From NCBI GenBank assembly GCA_000934385.1, contig KN880631.1, forward strand, positions 1-36,946: a DNA stretch of 36,946 nucleotides. Reading direction: 5' to 3'. Below, piece by piece: positions 10,978 to 22,423 of this stretch. Below the pieces are notes generated by a model. It did not search any database and was not told where the DNA came from. It saw only the letters and a list, made by a program, of their open reading frames with translations. A program made the position numbers and the translations under genes. This DNA comes from Cylindrobasidium torrendii FP15055 ss-10 (taxonomy: Eukaryota; Basidiomycota; Agaricomycetes; Agaricales; Physalacriaceae). Every line of letters starts with the position of its first letter. The stretch's first letter is position 1.

Positions 10978-11706
10978 CTAGCTGTCTTTCTGCTTCTTCT
11001 TCTTAGGCGACAGGGTGGTAGGAGGTCCGTCGTGTGTCCTTTTTTTCTTCCTCTCCCGCGTATTGGTGAGAACGTCGGATGAGCTGGTCTTGGGTGCGTC
11101 GACGCCTGAGGGTCGTAGAAAGCCTGTTTCTGTTGGCGCACTGGATCCAGGTTTTGACGCTCGTTGCGATGGAGGTTTGGAAGGGGGAGGCCGTTCAGTT
11201 GACGGTTGTTTTATCTTCTTGGTGGGCATTTTGGAACCAGAAATGGCGATAGGTCGTACAGGTGTGGGCTCATCTCTGTTTTCCTCTGCTGGAGGGACCT
11301 CCTCTGCGATTGGCTCGGTCTATTCTTCCATCAGAGAAATCAACCTAGAGAGTAGAAGAAGGGGTGACTTTAGCTTCTTCGCGTCCTTTCTTGAACACGC
11401 GCCGGCCGCTGACTTTCGTTGAAGACTCTGCCATTGCCTCGAATATGAAAGGAAGATAGGAGGATTCAGTGGTTGTTGATCTAGAAAAATACATGAGCAA
11501 CGTCCACATGTATTGAGATTTGCGTACGACGGCTGTGTGCTCTTTGGCCAAGAATCCTGGATATTTTGCGGTATCGACCACTGCTCCGAGTCGTGAATTT
11601 CTGCCTGTACTAGATCCTCGGTCGCCTTTTTCTGCGCGCGCTGCGCATTTTGCATAAAACGAAGGCTGAGGGTGCCATTGCTCAACTTCTTGGGACCAGA
11701 AGACAT
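10978..11706 (-). CDS. MPP6: MPP6-like nuclear exosome cofactor
   Basis: MPP6 proteins are small RNA-binding cofactors that tether the Mtr4 helicase to the nuclear exosome. The start at 11706 gives the family's N-terminal block KLSNGTLSLRFMQNAQRAQ, the counterpart of the KLSxxLLxMKFMQR region of MPHOSPH6, then EDLVQAEIHDSEQW. A 47-nt intron (donor GTACGC, about 11480-11527) joins in phase to SSYLPFIFEAMAES and VSGRRVFKKGREEAK, resembling the conserved GR-S/V-F element. A second intron between about 11300 and 11350 is required; its donor is uncertain. The C terminus is Pro/Ser-rich and very basic (RERKKKRT, SPKKKKQKDS), suitable for nuclear location and RNA binding. It is divergent from the PEP7-like gene with 137 bp between starts. 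Confidence 0.75.
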
Positions 11707-11843
11707 GGATGATGGACGGGAAGTCAAGCAGATCGGGCCGGACAAGCCGTGCTTTCATCTGTGTCGTTTACTACCACCACATTTTGCATCCACCTTGGAC
11801 GGTGTCGGCGCTGCTGCAGACGACGTCGAGCCCAGATCCTGCG
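11707..11843. promoter_or_regulatory. Bidirectional promoter, MPP6-like / PEP7-like
   Basis: 137 bp separate the two divergent start codons, so both promoters and both 5' untranslated regions must fit here or overlap the neighbour. No clear TATA box is visible. Confidence 0.5.
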
Positions 11844-14092
11844 ATGCCAGAGACAGAGGCAGCCCCATTCGTGCCCTACCAGGCGTACCGGGTGCGCCCT
11901 GCTCGTCATCGCCGCCGAGCACATCACTGACGTTGATTGCAGTCGAAGCGCCACTCCAGGACGACGTCTCTCGTCTTGCAGAGCACATCACCACCACCGC
12001 CTTCAAGTCCTGTGGCGGAGTCGAAGACTCCAGCACGCTCGTCGTTCGATTCGTCCGAGAAACAAGAGTACATTCCCAAGGCTGCGGACCTGCCCGCTCC
12101 AGTGCCATTGGTTGTCGTGCAGCCGTCCCCATCTCCAAATGGACTGCCAAGTCCGCCAGACTCGCCCAACTCCGCGGAACGGTCGACCCAATCCATCCAC
12201 TCGGCTGATTCAGATGTATCTGCCGAACCGGTCCAGACGCCTAGTTATGCGCCGTCGTCACCCACGCCTTCATCCTCCAGTAGCCCGTCTATCTCTTCTG
12301 ACAAGGCACTCCCTCGAATCAACGGCGGCCGGCGGACTTCAACTTTCCGGCACGTACCCCGTACACGGCCAGGACTCCCACCTGCGCCTTCTGCCAATTC
12401 TCGATCCCCTTCGGCGGCGTCTCTGCCACCCAGTGGCCTGAGGAACAGCGTCCCAGCGTCAGACTCGTCCTCGTCCGCCCCAAGCAGTCCCGCTACAATA
12501 CAAACCCGACTGGCCTCAATATCACCCTCGCCGTTGTCCAAGCCGCTCCCCGAGTCCCCGGCATCCGCGTCACCAAGAGTTACCAGTCCGTTTCCACAGC
12601 AGCAAGTCCCTCTTGCGGCTCCACAGCCACACACAGCAGCTGCCAAAGTATCCGCCCCAGCCCGTACATCTTCACTTCATCATCAATCAACGCCACCACT
12701 ACGCTCATCCACGGCTACACCGCCTGTTGCCCGTTCTCCAGCACCATATCGACCTGGTTTCCAGCCGAGAGGCGTCGTCTCCCCACGCACAGACGAATTC
12801 CTGGCGTTGAGAAAGCAGGCTCGGGATGGAACAGATGCATCGGCTCGAATAGAGCGCACGAAATTGCAGAGACGGCTAGAGAAACTCATTCATCTGCACT
12901 TTCCACCGGCTGGCCAGCGTCCTTCCCCACGGAAACGAACTTCATCACTGTTCGATGTTGATATTAAGCGTATGAGCTTCTCCGACGCGGGCAGCCTATT
13001 CAAGAGTGTGGTCACGGCTCAGGGAGCTCTCGATGAGGCCAGAGGTATGACATCTATCTGCTCAAACCAGCACCTCTTGACCTCTTTTCAGCTGCCGAAC
13101 AGCGGATTACACCTTGGCAGGACGATGCTGAAGCCTCAAAGTGCCCCATGTGCGCAGCTGGGTTTCATCCCATCACGAATCGGAAACATCATTGCCGACT
13201 ATGCGGTCAGATTATCTGTTCATTGCCCGTGAAGCAGCCACATCGACCCACGCCATGTTCGCTCTTATTTGTTGTGGACCCGAAGACGCGTGAGATTGAA
13301 GAGGTTGGCGAGATTGTTGATTATGGCGTCAAGCGACGACGGACGTCGAGTACGACGGGCTCGGGTCCACGACCAGCAGCAACACCTCTTCCAGCTGAAC
13401 ACGAGGAACCACTCAAAGGTGTACGGATATGTCGGGCGTGTCGCCCGGTCCTCATGCGATATCAATATCAACACGAGATGAACGCCGTGCCGACGTTCAG
13501 TCACTTGTATACTGTCCTGCTGGAGCTGGAGAAGGAGCTAGAGGAGGCATTGCCAGTCTTTCAGGAGATGATTCTGAGCATGGGGCAGGAAGCGGCAGTG
13601 GAGGCGCCGACGAAGGAGGCAGCGAGTACACGCAAGAAGTTGTTGGAAATGTTTGCGCAGTACGATGCTGTGGCGAAGAAGATACGGGCTCTGCCATGTA
13701 CGGCGGGGGGCTCGCAGGATCGAGTTCAGATGGCGGTTGCGGCGAGAGCGGCTGGGTTTTTGCAGAAACATATGTTCCCATTACAGGTGCGTCGTTTCCA
13801 GGCTTATAACGAAAAGGTTGCTCATGATCTTTAGGCGCTTCCAAAGCCCAAAGCGAAGCAAAAGACCTCCAGCGCTTCTTCGACGCCGCCGCCTGCCCCG
13901 GTTATTGGGAATGTAGACCCGACGTCAGAGACGGCCAAGATGCTGCAGCCATTACTCGAACAGGAGGCGCTCTTGGAGGGCTTTGTGGAGGAAGCAACCG
14001 CGGCAAGGAAGTTTGAGGATGCAAAGATATTGAAGCTGAATCTCAAGGAAATACGGTCGGAGATCAGGAGGGTCATGGAGGAAGCTGGATGA
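11844..14092 (+). CDS. PEP7: PEP7/VAC1 (rabenosyn-like) FYVE zinc-finger protein
   Basis: This family binds PI3P and Rab5/Vps21 and acts in vesicle tethering to endosomes. Exons are 11844-11891 (MPETEAAPFVPYQAYR), 11943-13044, 13092-13786 and 13835-14092. Frame is continuous across all three introns (47-51 nt). The N-terminal ~280 residues are Ser/Pro-rich and disordered. The FYVE finger starts at KCPMC and contains the PI3P-binding NRKHHCRLCG block, then QIIC, PTPC and, after a ~70-residue insertion, RICRACRP. Eight Cys ligands are present; the insertion is typical of fungal Pep7 proteins. The C terminus PLLEQEALLEGFVEEATAARK plus LKEIRSEIRRVM matches the rabenosyn Rab-binding helix pair. 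Total length is about 700 residues. Confidence 0.9.
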
Positions 14093-14359
14093 GGGCTTTA
14101 CATGGCCCTTGACATAACCCCATGTTATAACTGATTATTTGTGCTAATCACAATAATGCTTTCGGATGGATACTTTTGGCGCAGATTTCCGATTTGGCGC
14201 ATTGATGAGCCTCGACTTGCTTGACATCGCGGAGCACGCTGCTCGCTGGCTTTCTTAATGGCTACGCGCACACTTTGGGATTATTGATAATACGACTTCC
14301 AGGGTATTACATTTGCAAGACTATAGTGTATGTAGGTACATCGTCATGATCCCATTCCT

Positions 14360-14709
14360 CTACTTGTTCAGTTCTTGCTGGGCTTCGCCCTTATCGTGTT
14401 GGACATTGCCTAAACATGGTTTATTAGCCACGACTATAAACTGGTTGATGTTGGCTCACCCTGTGCTTGTTGGGACTTGTCGCCTGTTACTGCACCGACA
14501 ACGGAATCCTTCTTTCCTTCGAGGCGGTCGGCGGTGCCCTCGACGTAGCCCTTTGCCTTGGCAGCTTTGATTTCTGCCTCTCCAGATGCATGTTCTTCAC
14601 GGCCGGATTGGGACCAAGACGTCGCACCGGTGGCATTGCCAATGGCCTCGACGGCTGTACCCTTGACGGAGTGGAACTGGCCGGTAGTCTGGTTGGGTTC
14701 GGAAGACAT
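14360..14709 (-). CDS. CsbD-like stress-response protein
   Basis: Two exons: 14460-14709 and 14360-14409, with a 50-nt intron (donor GTGAGC). The ~99-residue product begins [20 protein letters not shown] and consists of CsbD-like Gly/Ala/Lys-rich amphipathic repeats: [20 protein letters not shown], then [19 protein letters not shown] at the end. CsbD-like proteins are small, hydrophilic and usually induced by general stress or in stationary phase; molecular function is unknown. The start was chosen because the family block begins here, although the frame is open further upstream to 14874. A TATAAAA box on the same strand lies 82-88 nt upstream. Confidence 0.85.
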
Positions 14710-14790
14710 ATTGGTAATGATGTGTGGTTGAGAGGTTGTGTGGGGTGAATTGCGGTTTGCTTTGTTGCTGTAGAACGATTGCAGAGTTGC

Positions 14791-14797
14791 TTTTATA
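14791..14797 (-). promoter_or_regulatory. TATA box of the CsbD-like gene
   Basis: TATAAAA on the minus strand, about 82 nt upstream of the ATG at 14709. A clear TATA box fits a stress-inducible gene, in contrast to the TATA-less housekeeping pairs nearby. Confidence 0.55.
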
Positions 14798-15796
14798 GTG
14801 CGTGATGTCGTCATATTGGGCCTTATTTGGGAGACTGGTTCATGATCGCGTCGCTGAGTTAATGCGTGCGTCACAAAGCTTGAACATCGTCATTGTTGCT
14901 GCGGTCTTTCAGGAGTTTGACAGTGGAAATGGGGCGAGGGCGATGCGGATGACACACAGCCAGGCCGATGTGAATGACTGCATTGATTTCCGGATATGGA
15001 ACAATGTCGATCTTTATATAATCTGGCGCGATCACTCGCTTTGTGTGCACTGCGGTGACCCATAATCAGAGAGTACTGTGATGATAGTGGCTCAGCGAGA
15101 ACTCAGGGACTTCAAAGGTAGAGCATAATTTGCAAGGCTGCAGCCACATAGTATCAGCTGGGGAATACTCTTGTTGATTGAAGGCCTGAAGCGGATTTGA
15201 ACAACGAGAAGTATCTAATTGATAGCGATACTCTGATTTGGCTCGTCCTGCTCAGGGCAACATGTCAATGTAACGCCCGCGTTCTGCAGTCTTTATCGAA
15301 CCACGCACTTTGTTGGTTTCGAGGATCAAAGAATAAATTCAAGGGGACCACTCGCACCGAAGTGGACCCAGAGGAATCAAACTCATCTCCACCGATGTCC
15401 TATGGATGCCCGTGTGTAATGAGACTTTGTAGGGTCTCATTATTCAGAGGCTGAGCGCTGAACTAGACGAGGTAAATCTAGAGTGCGCGACTGCTGAACA
15501 ATCAAGTCAGACAACTTTCTGCTCTTGAGCTCACTGTGGCCTGTAGGAAATACTCGAAGTCTTCACTTGAAAGTTGAATAGGATGCATTCCGTAATTTTT
15601 ATTAATACTATCAACTTGGCTTGAGCCGGGTCAGTGCAGCATTTATATGTACAAGCAAGCCAATCAAATTAATCAGAAACAAATGCCGGACTTGGAGACT
15701 GATGGTTTATGTGTGCACTCTGCACGCGTTACACCACGCACGTGATTGACGCGCCTGTTGATCGTGTCACGCTGGCGCTTTGGTTCCACCACCGAC
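14798..15796. other. Long intergenic region between the CsbD-like gene and CDC45
   Basis: About 1 kb without a supported gene. No repeat matching other parts of the window was noticed. Short open frames exist on the plus strand but carry no recognisable motif. Confidence 0.5.
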
Positions 15797-17993
15797 ATGG
15801 TTTATCTGCCGCCTCCCCAAAACGCGTCGGGGGCCCGCCGTTCGTATGGCGAGGCATACAGCAATATCCTCAAGACACACCGACGCTCGCCCTCCACCTC
15901 TGCCTCCTCAGTCGTCATGCTCGTCGCGCCGGACGTCGACGCCCTCTGTGCTGCCCGGATGCTCGTTGACCTATTCAAGCAAGACGATGTCACTTATCGA
16001 GTCATACCCGTCTCTGGTATCAATGAGCTCGAGACCGTAGTCGACGAACTCAAGTTGATTTCGGAGTTGCATACGGTGATCATGCTCAACATGGGCAATA
16101 TACACGACCTACCCGCGGAGGAGTGGTTCGGCGGCTTCGATATTCGCGTGACCGTGCATGTTATCGACTCCAGACGGCCTATCAATTTGTCGAGTTTGTT
16201 CCAAGGTGGCGAGAATGGCGAACGAATACTCGTTTGGGACGATGGAGGGGTGGAATCGCTGAAGCAGGAAAAGGAGTCCTGGGAAACTATCCAAGTGCGT
16301 GCTTTGTTCCGCCTCTGCGCCTCCTCTCATATTCTTAGTATGAACCAGAGCCTGACTCCGACGAAGAGGATGAAGAAGAGGACACCCAGATGATCGACGA
16401 GGAGGACTACGAATCTGAGGCAGGCCCCTCCAGCAAACGACGTTCTCTCGGCGACGGCCATGGCGACGCGAAGCGGCGGAAAACGCGGAGGATGACTCGC
16501 GACGAATACGACGACCACAACGAACTAATATCTAAATACTACACCGCTGGCAGTTGGCACGGCCAAGGCGCAGCTGCAACCATCTACATACTTGCCACCG
16601 TTCTCGAGCGTGTGGACACCGAGCTGCTATGGCTCGCCATTCTCGGCCTCACTTTCCAGTATACCCGCGCGCGAATATCCCGTCAAAAATACGATATCCT
16701 CCATGACCTCTTTCACGACGAAGTCTTTCGACTGAATCCTCCACCACCCCCATCAGACCGTGCCCATTTGACCAGAAATCCGGACGACCAGAGTATACGC
16801 GTCACCCAAGACTTGCGCTTCACTCTGTACCGACATTGGAACTTGTACGACTCGATGGTGCATTCAAGCTATGTTGCGTCCAAGCTGGGCATATGGCAAG
16901 AGAAGGGCCGCAAGAAGCTCACAGGACTGCTAGCGAAGATAGGCTTTTCAATTGGACAGACACAACAGCCCTATGCTCATATGGACGTCGACTTGAAGAA
17001 GACCCTTGTTCAGAAACTGACCGACGTCGCGCCCGAGTACGGCATGGTCGAGCTCTCATACCCATCCTTTATGCATTGCTACGGGTTCAAAACCCAGCCA
17101 CTTTCTGCGGCAGATGCTGTCGAAGGCGTGGGCGCTCTGTTGGACGTGGCTGCGGGGGTGCCCATTGAAGTTGAGATCGAGGGTGCACGCAATGGGGGCG
17201 AGTGGTTCGGGAATGGCAAGATGTGGCAAACCCCGAAGGCGTCTACGTCTGTGTACACCAAAAAGCGCAAGGATGAAGAACGCGAGAATATCCCGCCTGG
17301 AGGGGAGGCCGTCATTACAGACGGCAAGCTGGCAGAGGTGGAAGAGGATGAGGATAAGTCATGGGTGCAGAACTTCTGGCTAGCCTTCGATTCATTATCT
17401 GAGTGAGTTGCATGTGCTTTGGCGATGCGCTTGTACTGACACAGTTGCAGTATCGATGCACTACGGGGCGCCTTGAATTTGTCCATGGCGCTGTACCGCT
17501 CCATTATCCGACAAGGAACGTCGATTATTGAGAAGAGAGGAATACGGCAAATGCGTACACATCATGTTGTTGTGCTCACGCAGGGACCGGACCTGCACCT
17601 CTTTGCGCATCCTGGTGTGTTGTCGCGGTTAGCGATGTGGTTAGTGGATGCATTGAGGGACCGAATGCCGGGCATTTCGTTTGGAAGGCGGAAGGGACGC
17701 TGCTTGCCGTTCGTGGTCGCCTGTTTGAATGAGAAGAGGGCGAAGTACGTTGTTGTCGGTGTAACTGCAGCAATGGAGATGGACGATGTCAGGAAGAAGT
17801 GAGTCCATCCCAACACGAATGGCAGTGTGTGTGCTGACCCATGTGAAGTGAGTTCGGCCTGGCATTCTTGGAAGCCAGCACGCGGTGTAATGCAACGACA
17901 CGGCATGGTACGTTCGACACGAGCGTACTGGAGATTGCGCAGGATGACCTCAAGTTGTTCTTGGATGCGCTATCGGAAGGCCCAGACTTGTAG
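15797..17993 (+). CDS. CDC45: CDC45, DNA replication initiation factor
   Basis: Cdc45 is the DHH-family subunit of the CMG (Cdc45-MCM-GINS) replicative helicase, in the nucleus. Exons are 15797-16294, 16339-17402, 17451-17798 and 17849-17993; all junctions keep frame. The start MVYLPPPQN is chosen because it precedes the conserved YSNIL and SSVVMLVAPDVDALCAARML core directly. Then come an acidic stretch (DSDEEDEEEDTQMIDEEDYE), a bipartite-like nuclear signal (KRRSLGDGHGDAKRRKTRR) and a conserved region with YYTAGSWHGQGAAATIY, LWLAILGLTFQY, and LFHDEVFRLNPP. The C-terminal block RGALNLSMALYRSIIRQG, then GLAFLEASTRC and LEIAQDDLKLFLDALSEG closes the family fold. Length of about 684 residues is normal. 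Confidence 0.95.
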
Positions 17994-18432
17994 ATGTAGG
18001 TAAATGTATTATGCACATAACTATAATCCTAAGCTTATCGATCCTTGACTGTGGGCGCCTGTCAACACCTCAACACCCAGTCGTCCGTATGGAGAGCTGT
18101 GACTGCTAGGCGCGTCCAAATAGCGTTCGCACGCGATGGCATCTGGCAATGAGTGCGTCGGCAGTGATAAAAGCAAGGTGTTGCGTTATGCAGCGTTCGA
18201 ATTTCGGGCAAATGCATGGGCGCTGCATAGAAGAGAAAATGGCCCAATTAAATGGGATGTTGCAGCTGTGTGGTCCCCAATTGAGTTGGCTGTGTAACTC
18301 TGACACACAATGGGATTGCAGTGGGATGTTTGGCGTCGAGAGATCTTGCCAGCTATCCTGGCAGTGGTAAATAAGGCTATAGCCACTTTATTTGCACAGG
18401 CCACATGAGCCTTGAGCTTGACGAATACTAGG
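17994..18432. other. Intergenic region between CDC45 and the arrestin-like gene
   Basis: No gene is seen in these ~440 bp; they hold the CDC45 3' untranslated region and the promoter of the next gene. Confidence 0.5.
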
Positions 18433-18439
18433 TATATAA
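18433..18439 (+). promoter_or_regulatory. TATA box of the arrestin-like gene
   Basis: TATATAA only about 38-44 nt upstream of the ATG at 18477, implying a very short 5' untranslated region if that start is used. Confidence 0.5.
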
Positions 18440-18476
18440 AGCAAACCAGCCCGGTATTTGGTACCATTGCTCCCCC

Positions 18477-20133
18477 ATGTCGGTTTCTTCGGACTGCTCT
18501 GTCGTGACGATAAACACAGTAACAACAGCACTCCCAGCTTATGCGGTGGAGGACTGTGGAGCGCGGCCACCTCGCTATGAGTCCTTGCGTTCATCGCGGC
18601 GCTCGACAAACTCAAGTTGCGATACGCATCAAGCTCAAAACCACGACCCGAGCGAAGGTGCAAGCGCAGGACAGCCCCAGAGACTGGGTGGTCAGCAGTG
18701 GACGACCCACCGACTCCAGTTGAAGCGCAGATGGGATCGCGCACCTTGGGTTACTATCCGCCTCAAGAGCTGCGCCAACGACGCGGCGGACGTGCCACAC
18801 TTCTGCTCTGGGAGTGTAGTCAAGGGTTTCATTACGCTTGATCCAAATTCCTTAGAGCAGATACGCTCGATTTCTCTGCAGGTCCGTAACTGTATCCTTT
18901 CGTTCGTTACCTGAGTGTTTACGCCGCAAACTAGGTTCAAGGCAAGTTGGTCGAAAGATTTCAGAGTGCGGGTGCCCTCAATGCGGATAACATGCCGGCT
19001 CGTTCCAGTACTTTCTGCGAACAGAAAGATATTATTTGGTCCCAGTCTTCTGCGTCGAAAAGCATGGCTGGGCATCATATACCCTTTGCGACTAGCTTCC
19101 CGTCTTCGTTGAGCGCCAACTTCAGCGTGAAAGGCCAATCCGCTAGGCTGCCTCCTTCTTTCGAAGAGGCAAACTCCGCTGTGGCAATCAAGTACGAGAT
19201 GGTATGGTTGTTTGAGAAGAATGGAATTCTCACGTCCATCTCCCGGTGAGTTTCCTTGCACGGTCATCATTCGGAAGTTGACAACCTATCATGCACATTA
19301 AAGGTTAGGCATTGACGTGACATACACTCCCCTTGACCGCCCAGAGCCATTCTCTTTGCTTCGCGAAATCGCGTACCGCAACAAGTTGGCTGTGCCAGAT
19401 TACCTCGCCGACCCTGATGGTTGGATGAGTGTCACGTTCAATCGCGCCGGAAAGATACACGGGAAGGATGTCATGATGAATGGCGTGGTACGAGCTTCCT
19501 GGGCATATGAAGTAGGCTGACTTGCCCACAGCTTCGCCTACCAAAGCCACTTTGCTACACGCGGGGCTACCAGGTTCCCGTTCGACTAGAGGCTGCCGTT
19601 TGTTCACCTATGACAATCGAGCCCAGAAAACTGTTTGAGCTGCAACTGCGACGACTGGTGCATATCCTAAAGCCTACAGTTTGCTTGAAAAATGCGAGGG
19701 AACAGGACTACTTTGTTATGGACGTCAAAGTGGGATGTGCAAAATGGCGCCGCGTGGATCAGATGGGCCAGGCCGTGCGCCTCGATGGCGAGTTGTACGT
19801 CCATCCACAACTGCAACCCAGCTGTTTCTTGCCATTCTCGGCAATCGATGTACGTGATTCTGGCTCTCCGTTGACCAAGATACAAGTCCGAGTTTCTCAC
19901 GGCTAGTTTCGTAGTACTATGTCTCTCTTCGGCCGTCCAAAGTGGTCGACATAGTGCGGACAATGCCTTCACAAGTAACTGCGATAGTACAGCAGCCAGT
20001 GGAAGTTGCTTCGCTCTTGCCTAATGGTCCAGCCCCCCCGTCGTACAAAGGACCTCCTACTCGTCCTAAATGGATTACGCGTAGAAATGCGTTAACGGAA
20101 TCATCACTCTTCGCCATGAGTGACTTGCTGTGA
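18477..20133 (+). CDS. Alpha-arrestin-like adaptor with PPxY motifs
   Basis: Alpha-arrestins recruit Rsp5/Nedd4-type ubiquitin ligases to membrane proteins. Exons are 18477-18881, 18935-19245, 19304-19487, 19532-19849 and 19915-20133, all in frame. After a short disordered N terminus the arrestin N domain starts at WVTIRLKSCANDAADVPHF, with GSVVKGFITLDPNSLEQI and ISLQVQGKLVERF, followed by YEMVWLFEKNGI. The C domain includes YQVPVRLEAAVCSPM, RRLVHILKPTVCLKNARE and YYVSLRPSKVVDIV. Two PPxY-type motifs, the docking site for WW domains, are visible: RPPRYESL near residue 30 and PPSYKGPP near the C terminus. At about 478 residues it is a plausible full-length protein. The arrestin assignment rests on pattern and layout, not on an alignment. 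Confidence 0.75.
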
Positions 20134-20658
20134 GCTGTGACCTGCTACTCTGTATTACGCCTTGTTATACATAATACTTGCCATTCGGGATTGAAATATC
20201 GAAAGTTGAACGTTGAACCTCTGATTTTTGAATGAAATTTTCGCTGAATTCGAAATATTGTGGAACTAACTTCAAGCTTATCCAAATCGTCAGCGCGTCG
20301 ACGTTCGACGTCCAAAACAGTATGTGCTAGCACGATGTTCTCAGTCCCGGGTAGATAGATGGAACTGCCATAATGGACAGAAAAGCACCTCTGGTTCAGG
20401 CTGGAAACCATACTGATTTGCTGAGATTCGTGTTTACAGCTTATTCACTTAATACCAATTCTCGTGAGGCAATGCACAAATGTTGTAAGGCAATACTTCA
20501 TCTGACTTGGGCACGCAAAAATCGAGGATTCACGAGCTATTCTACACAGGCTTTGCTTGTGGTGCGGTATGGTTTGCCCGTAGTCCGGCTAGTAATGTAC
20601 AGTGCGCATGCACAACGCACCAAGAAGTGAAAATGCCGGTATTATTGCATGAACCGTA
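20134..20658. other. Convergent 3' intergenic region, arrestin-like / MSS51
   Basis: No gene is seen. Two genes end here on opposite strands, so the 525 bp hold both 3' untranslated regions. Confidence 0.5.
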
Positions 20659-22291
20659 CTATTGTAGCATCAACTTGTCCACCCAGGACCTCTCCTGGAT
20701 ATCCCTGCTCTTGCCTCTAATACCCCAGATGCCCCAATTCGTCTTCACCATCACCCTCGGGTCAAAGTCCGCAACCTCCCACTTCTCACTGCTAAACGGA
20801 TTCGGCCCGGGCGTGACAACCCATTCGAATTCGCCAGCGACTCCTGGTGCAGTGGAAAGGGACTTGACGTCGCGCTCGACATCGGCAGGGGAGAACCCTG
20901 TGACGAATATCGGGCATTTGGATGCAAGCAACATGGGCATGACAGGACCCCATTCGGTCGGAGACGAGATCTGGAGCAAGGGCTTGCCATCTTCGTCCTT
21001 AGACTCTTGTGAAGGGAAGCCGAAGCCGGGGGAGAAGAAGAAAAAGACGTCGCTGTACGGGTCCAGAGTCTCTTCAAAGAGATGGTGCACATTCTTGTAG
21101 TTTGTTTGCAGCCCAGTGAGTGTCATCTGGTACGTGTACGGCGTTGTGTATGATGGAACGGCGTAGCGGTTGATGGAGGCACGAGTACGCTTGGAAGGCA
21201 CAATAGACGCTGGTGTCTCCGGCTGGTAGACGTTCGGCGTGTAGAGCGGTTTCTTCTCGACAAGCTCAGTGGATTCTTGGGCAGCCTCAGTGGATTCTGA
21301 TGCCGCCGTAGCTGCTTTCGGTGGCTCTGCAGCCTGCTCTTCCGGCTTCTTTGGGTTCTGAATGTCCTTGGGTAGGGATACTTGAGGTCCGACGAAGAAG
21401 AGATTGAAGTTGGCAGACGGGAAGAGGAAACCAAGCTGTTCCCAAACGTGTGGAGGCAAAGATGACTCCGCCCGCGCGCCAACAACAAAGACACGGACTT
21501 GAGGCTTGCCGACCGAAGCTTCCTGTGTCTCTGGGGCACCGGTGACGGTGTGAAGTGTTGAGCGGATGGCAGCCATTGACCGACTTCCTTCGGGAGTGAG
21601 ACGCTGATTGTTGAGCATGAGACTACTCCATTGATGTAGGACGCCAGCAATGGTCATAGGATAGGTAAGCAGCTTGCTCAAATGCCGCCGTGAGCGCTCG
21701 GTATCCACGGATGGGTGTCCACGAGTGTACCAGAAGATATCCCAGTTGGAGAATGAGACTGTCTCCTCGTATCCCTGCTCGCCTGAGGGTATGTTAATGG
21801 GCGTATAATGCGAGCATGCAGTACGCACCAGGTAGCTCAAATTCCCACATCTTGCGCCCGCTCCTGAGATCATGCTCGTCCTCGTTCGCGTCGCGCAGTC
21901 TTGAGCAATATTTTTCGTGTTCCGTGTCCGCTTTCCAATGCTCCTCTGAGCAGTGTGTTGGCCAGCCACAATCTGGGCATTCGAACGCGACTCGCTTTGG
22001 TTTGGCAGGTTCGTGCTCGTGCTCATGCTCGTGTGAATGGTGGGCGTCGGTCGCGCAGACCGGACAGGGCGCCATCGACTTTATCGCCTCCGCTCTTGCG
22101 CGCACTGCGGGCAGCGGTGACTCTGAGAACCGGTGAAATAGGTCGTCCTCGCTGAGGAGCGGAATGGGGTCTGGCTTGGCCGGTTTCTTGCTTTTTCGGC
22201 CGAAATTGAACAACAGTCTTCGGGACACCGGCACAAGGGCCGGTCGGCGCAGTGCATGGCGCGCGGCGGACCGCGACAGCGCCAACGACAT
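20659..22291 (-). CDS. MSS51: MSS51-like mitochondrial translational activator of COX1
   Basis: Mss51 activates COX1 mRNA translation and couples Cox1 synthesis to cytochrome oxidase assembly in the mitochondrial matrix. Exons are 21829-22291 and 20659-21782, joined by a 46-nt intron in phase (ELPG|EQGYEE). The start at 22291 gives an Arg-rich presequence ([20 protein letters not shown]). The zinc-finger part has [21 protein letters not shown] and EHEKYC; the CPxC motifs recall the heme-regulatory Cys-Pro motifs of the yeast protein. The first two Cys pairs are separated by a His/Glu run ([11 protein letters not shown]). The conserved central part reads [30 protein letters not shown] and [20 protein letters not shown], and the C-terminal domain spans about residues 250-525 with a Glu/Ala-rich insertion (about 21240-21360). 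It is divergent from HIS3. Confidence 0.92.
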
Positions 22292-22423
22292 CGGGGAAGC
22301 GGGAAAAGCAAGAGACAGACGCGCCCGATCAATATTTCGGCGGGAATGGCCGGCATGCCGTCGGTCGAGGCCCCCCGGCATTTGCGTCCGGCAATCAGCT
22401 CAATCATCTTTACTGGAACGGCC
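22292..22423. promoter_or_regulatory. Bidirectional promoter, MSS51 / HIS3
   Basis: 132 bp separate the divergent start codons. No clear TATA box is visible on either strand. Confidence 0.5.

Noticed and set aside
11749..12441. 230-codon plus-strand frame overlapping the PEP7-like 5' end
   Set aside because: Arg/His/Pro-rich translation typical of an alternative frame over a Ser/Pro-rich coding exon; the FYVE gene's frame explains the DNA.
20507..21100. Open frame of 197 codons on the plus strand in the MSS51 region
   Set aside because: Antisense to MSS51 exon 2 and without recognisable motifs; not supported as a gene.
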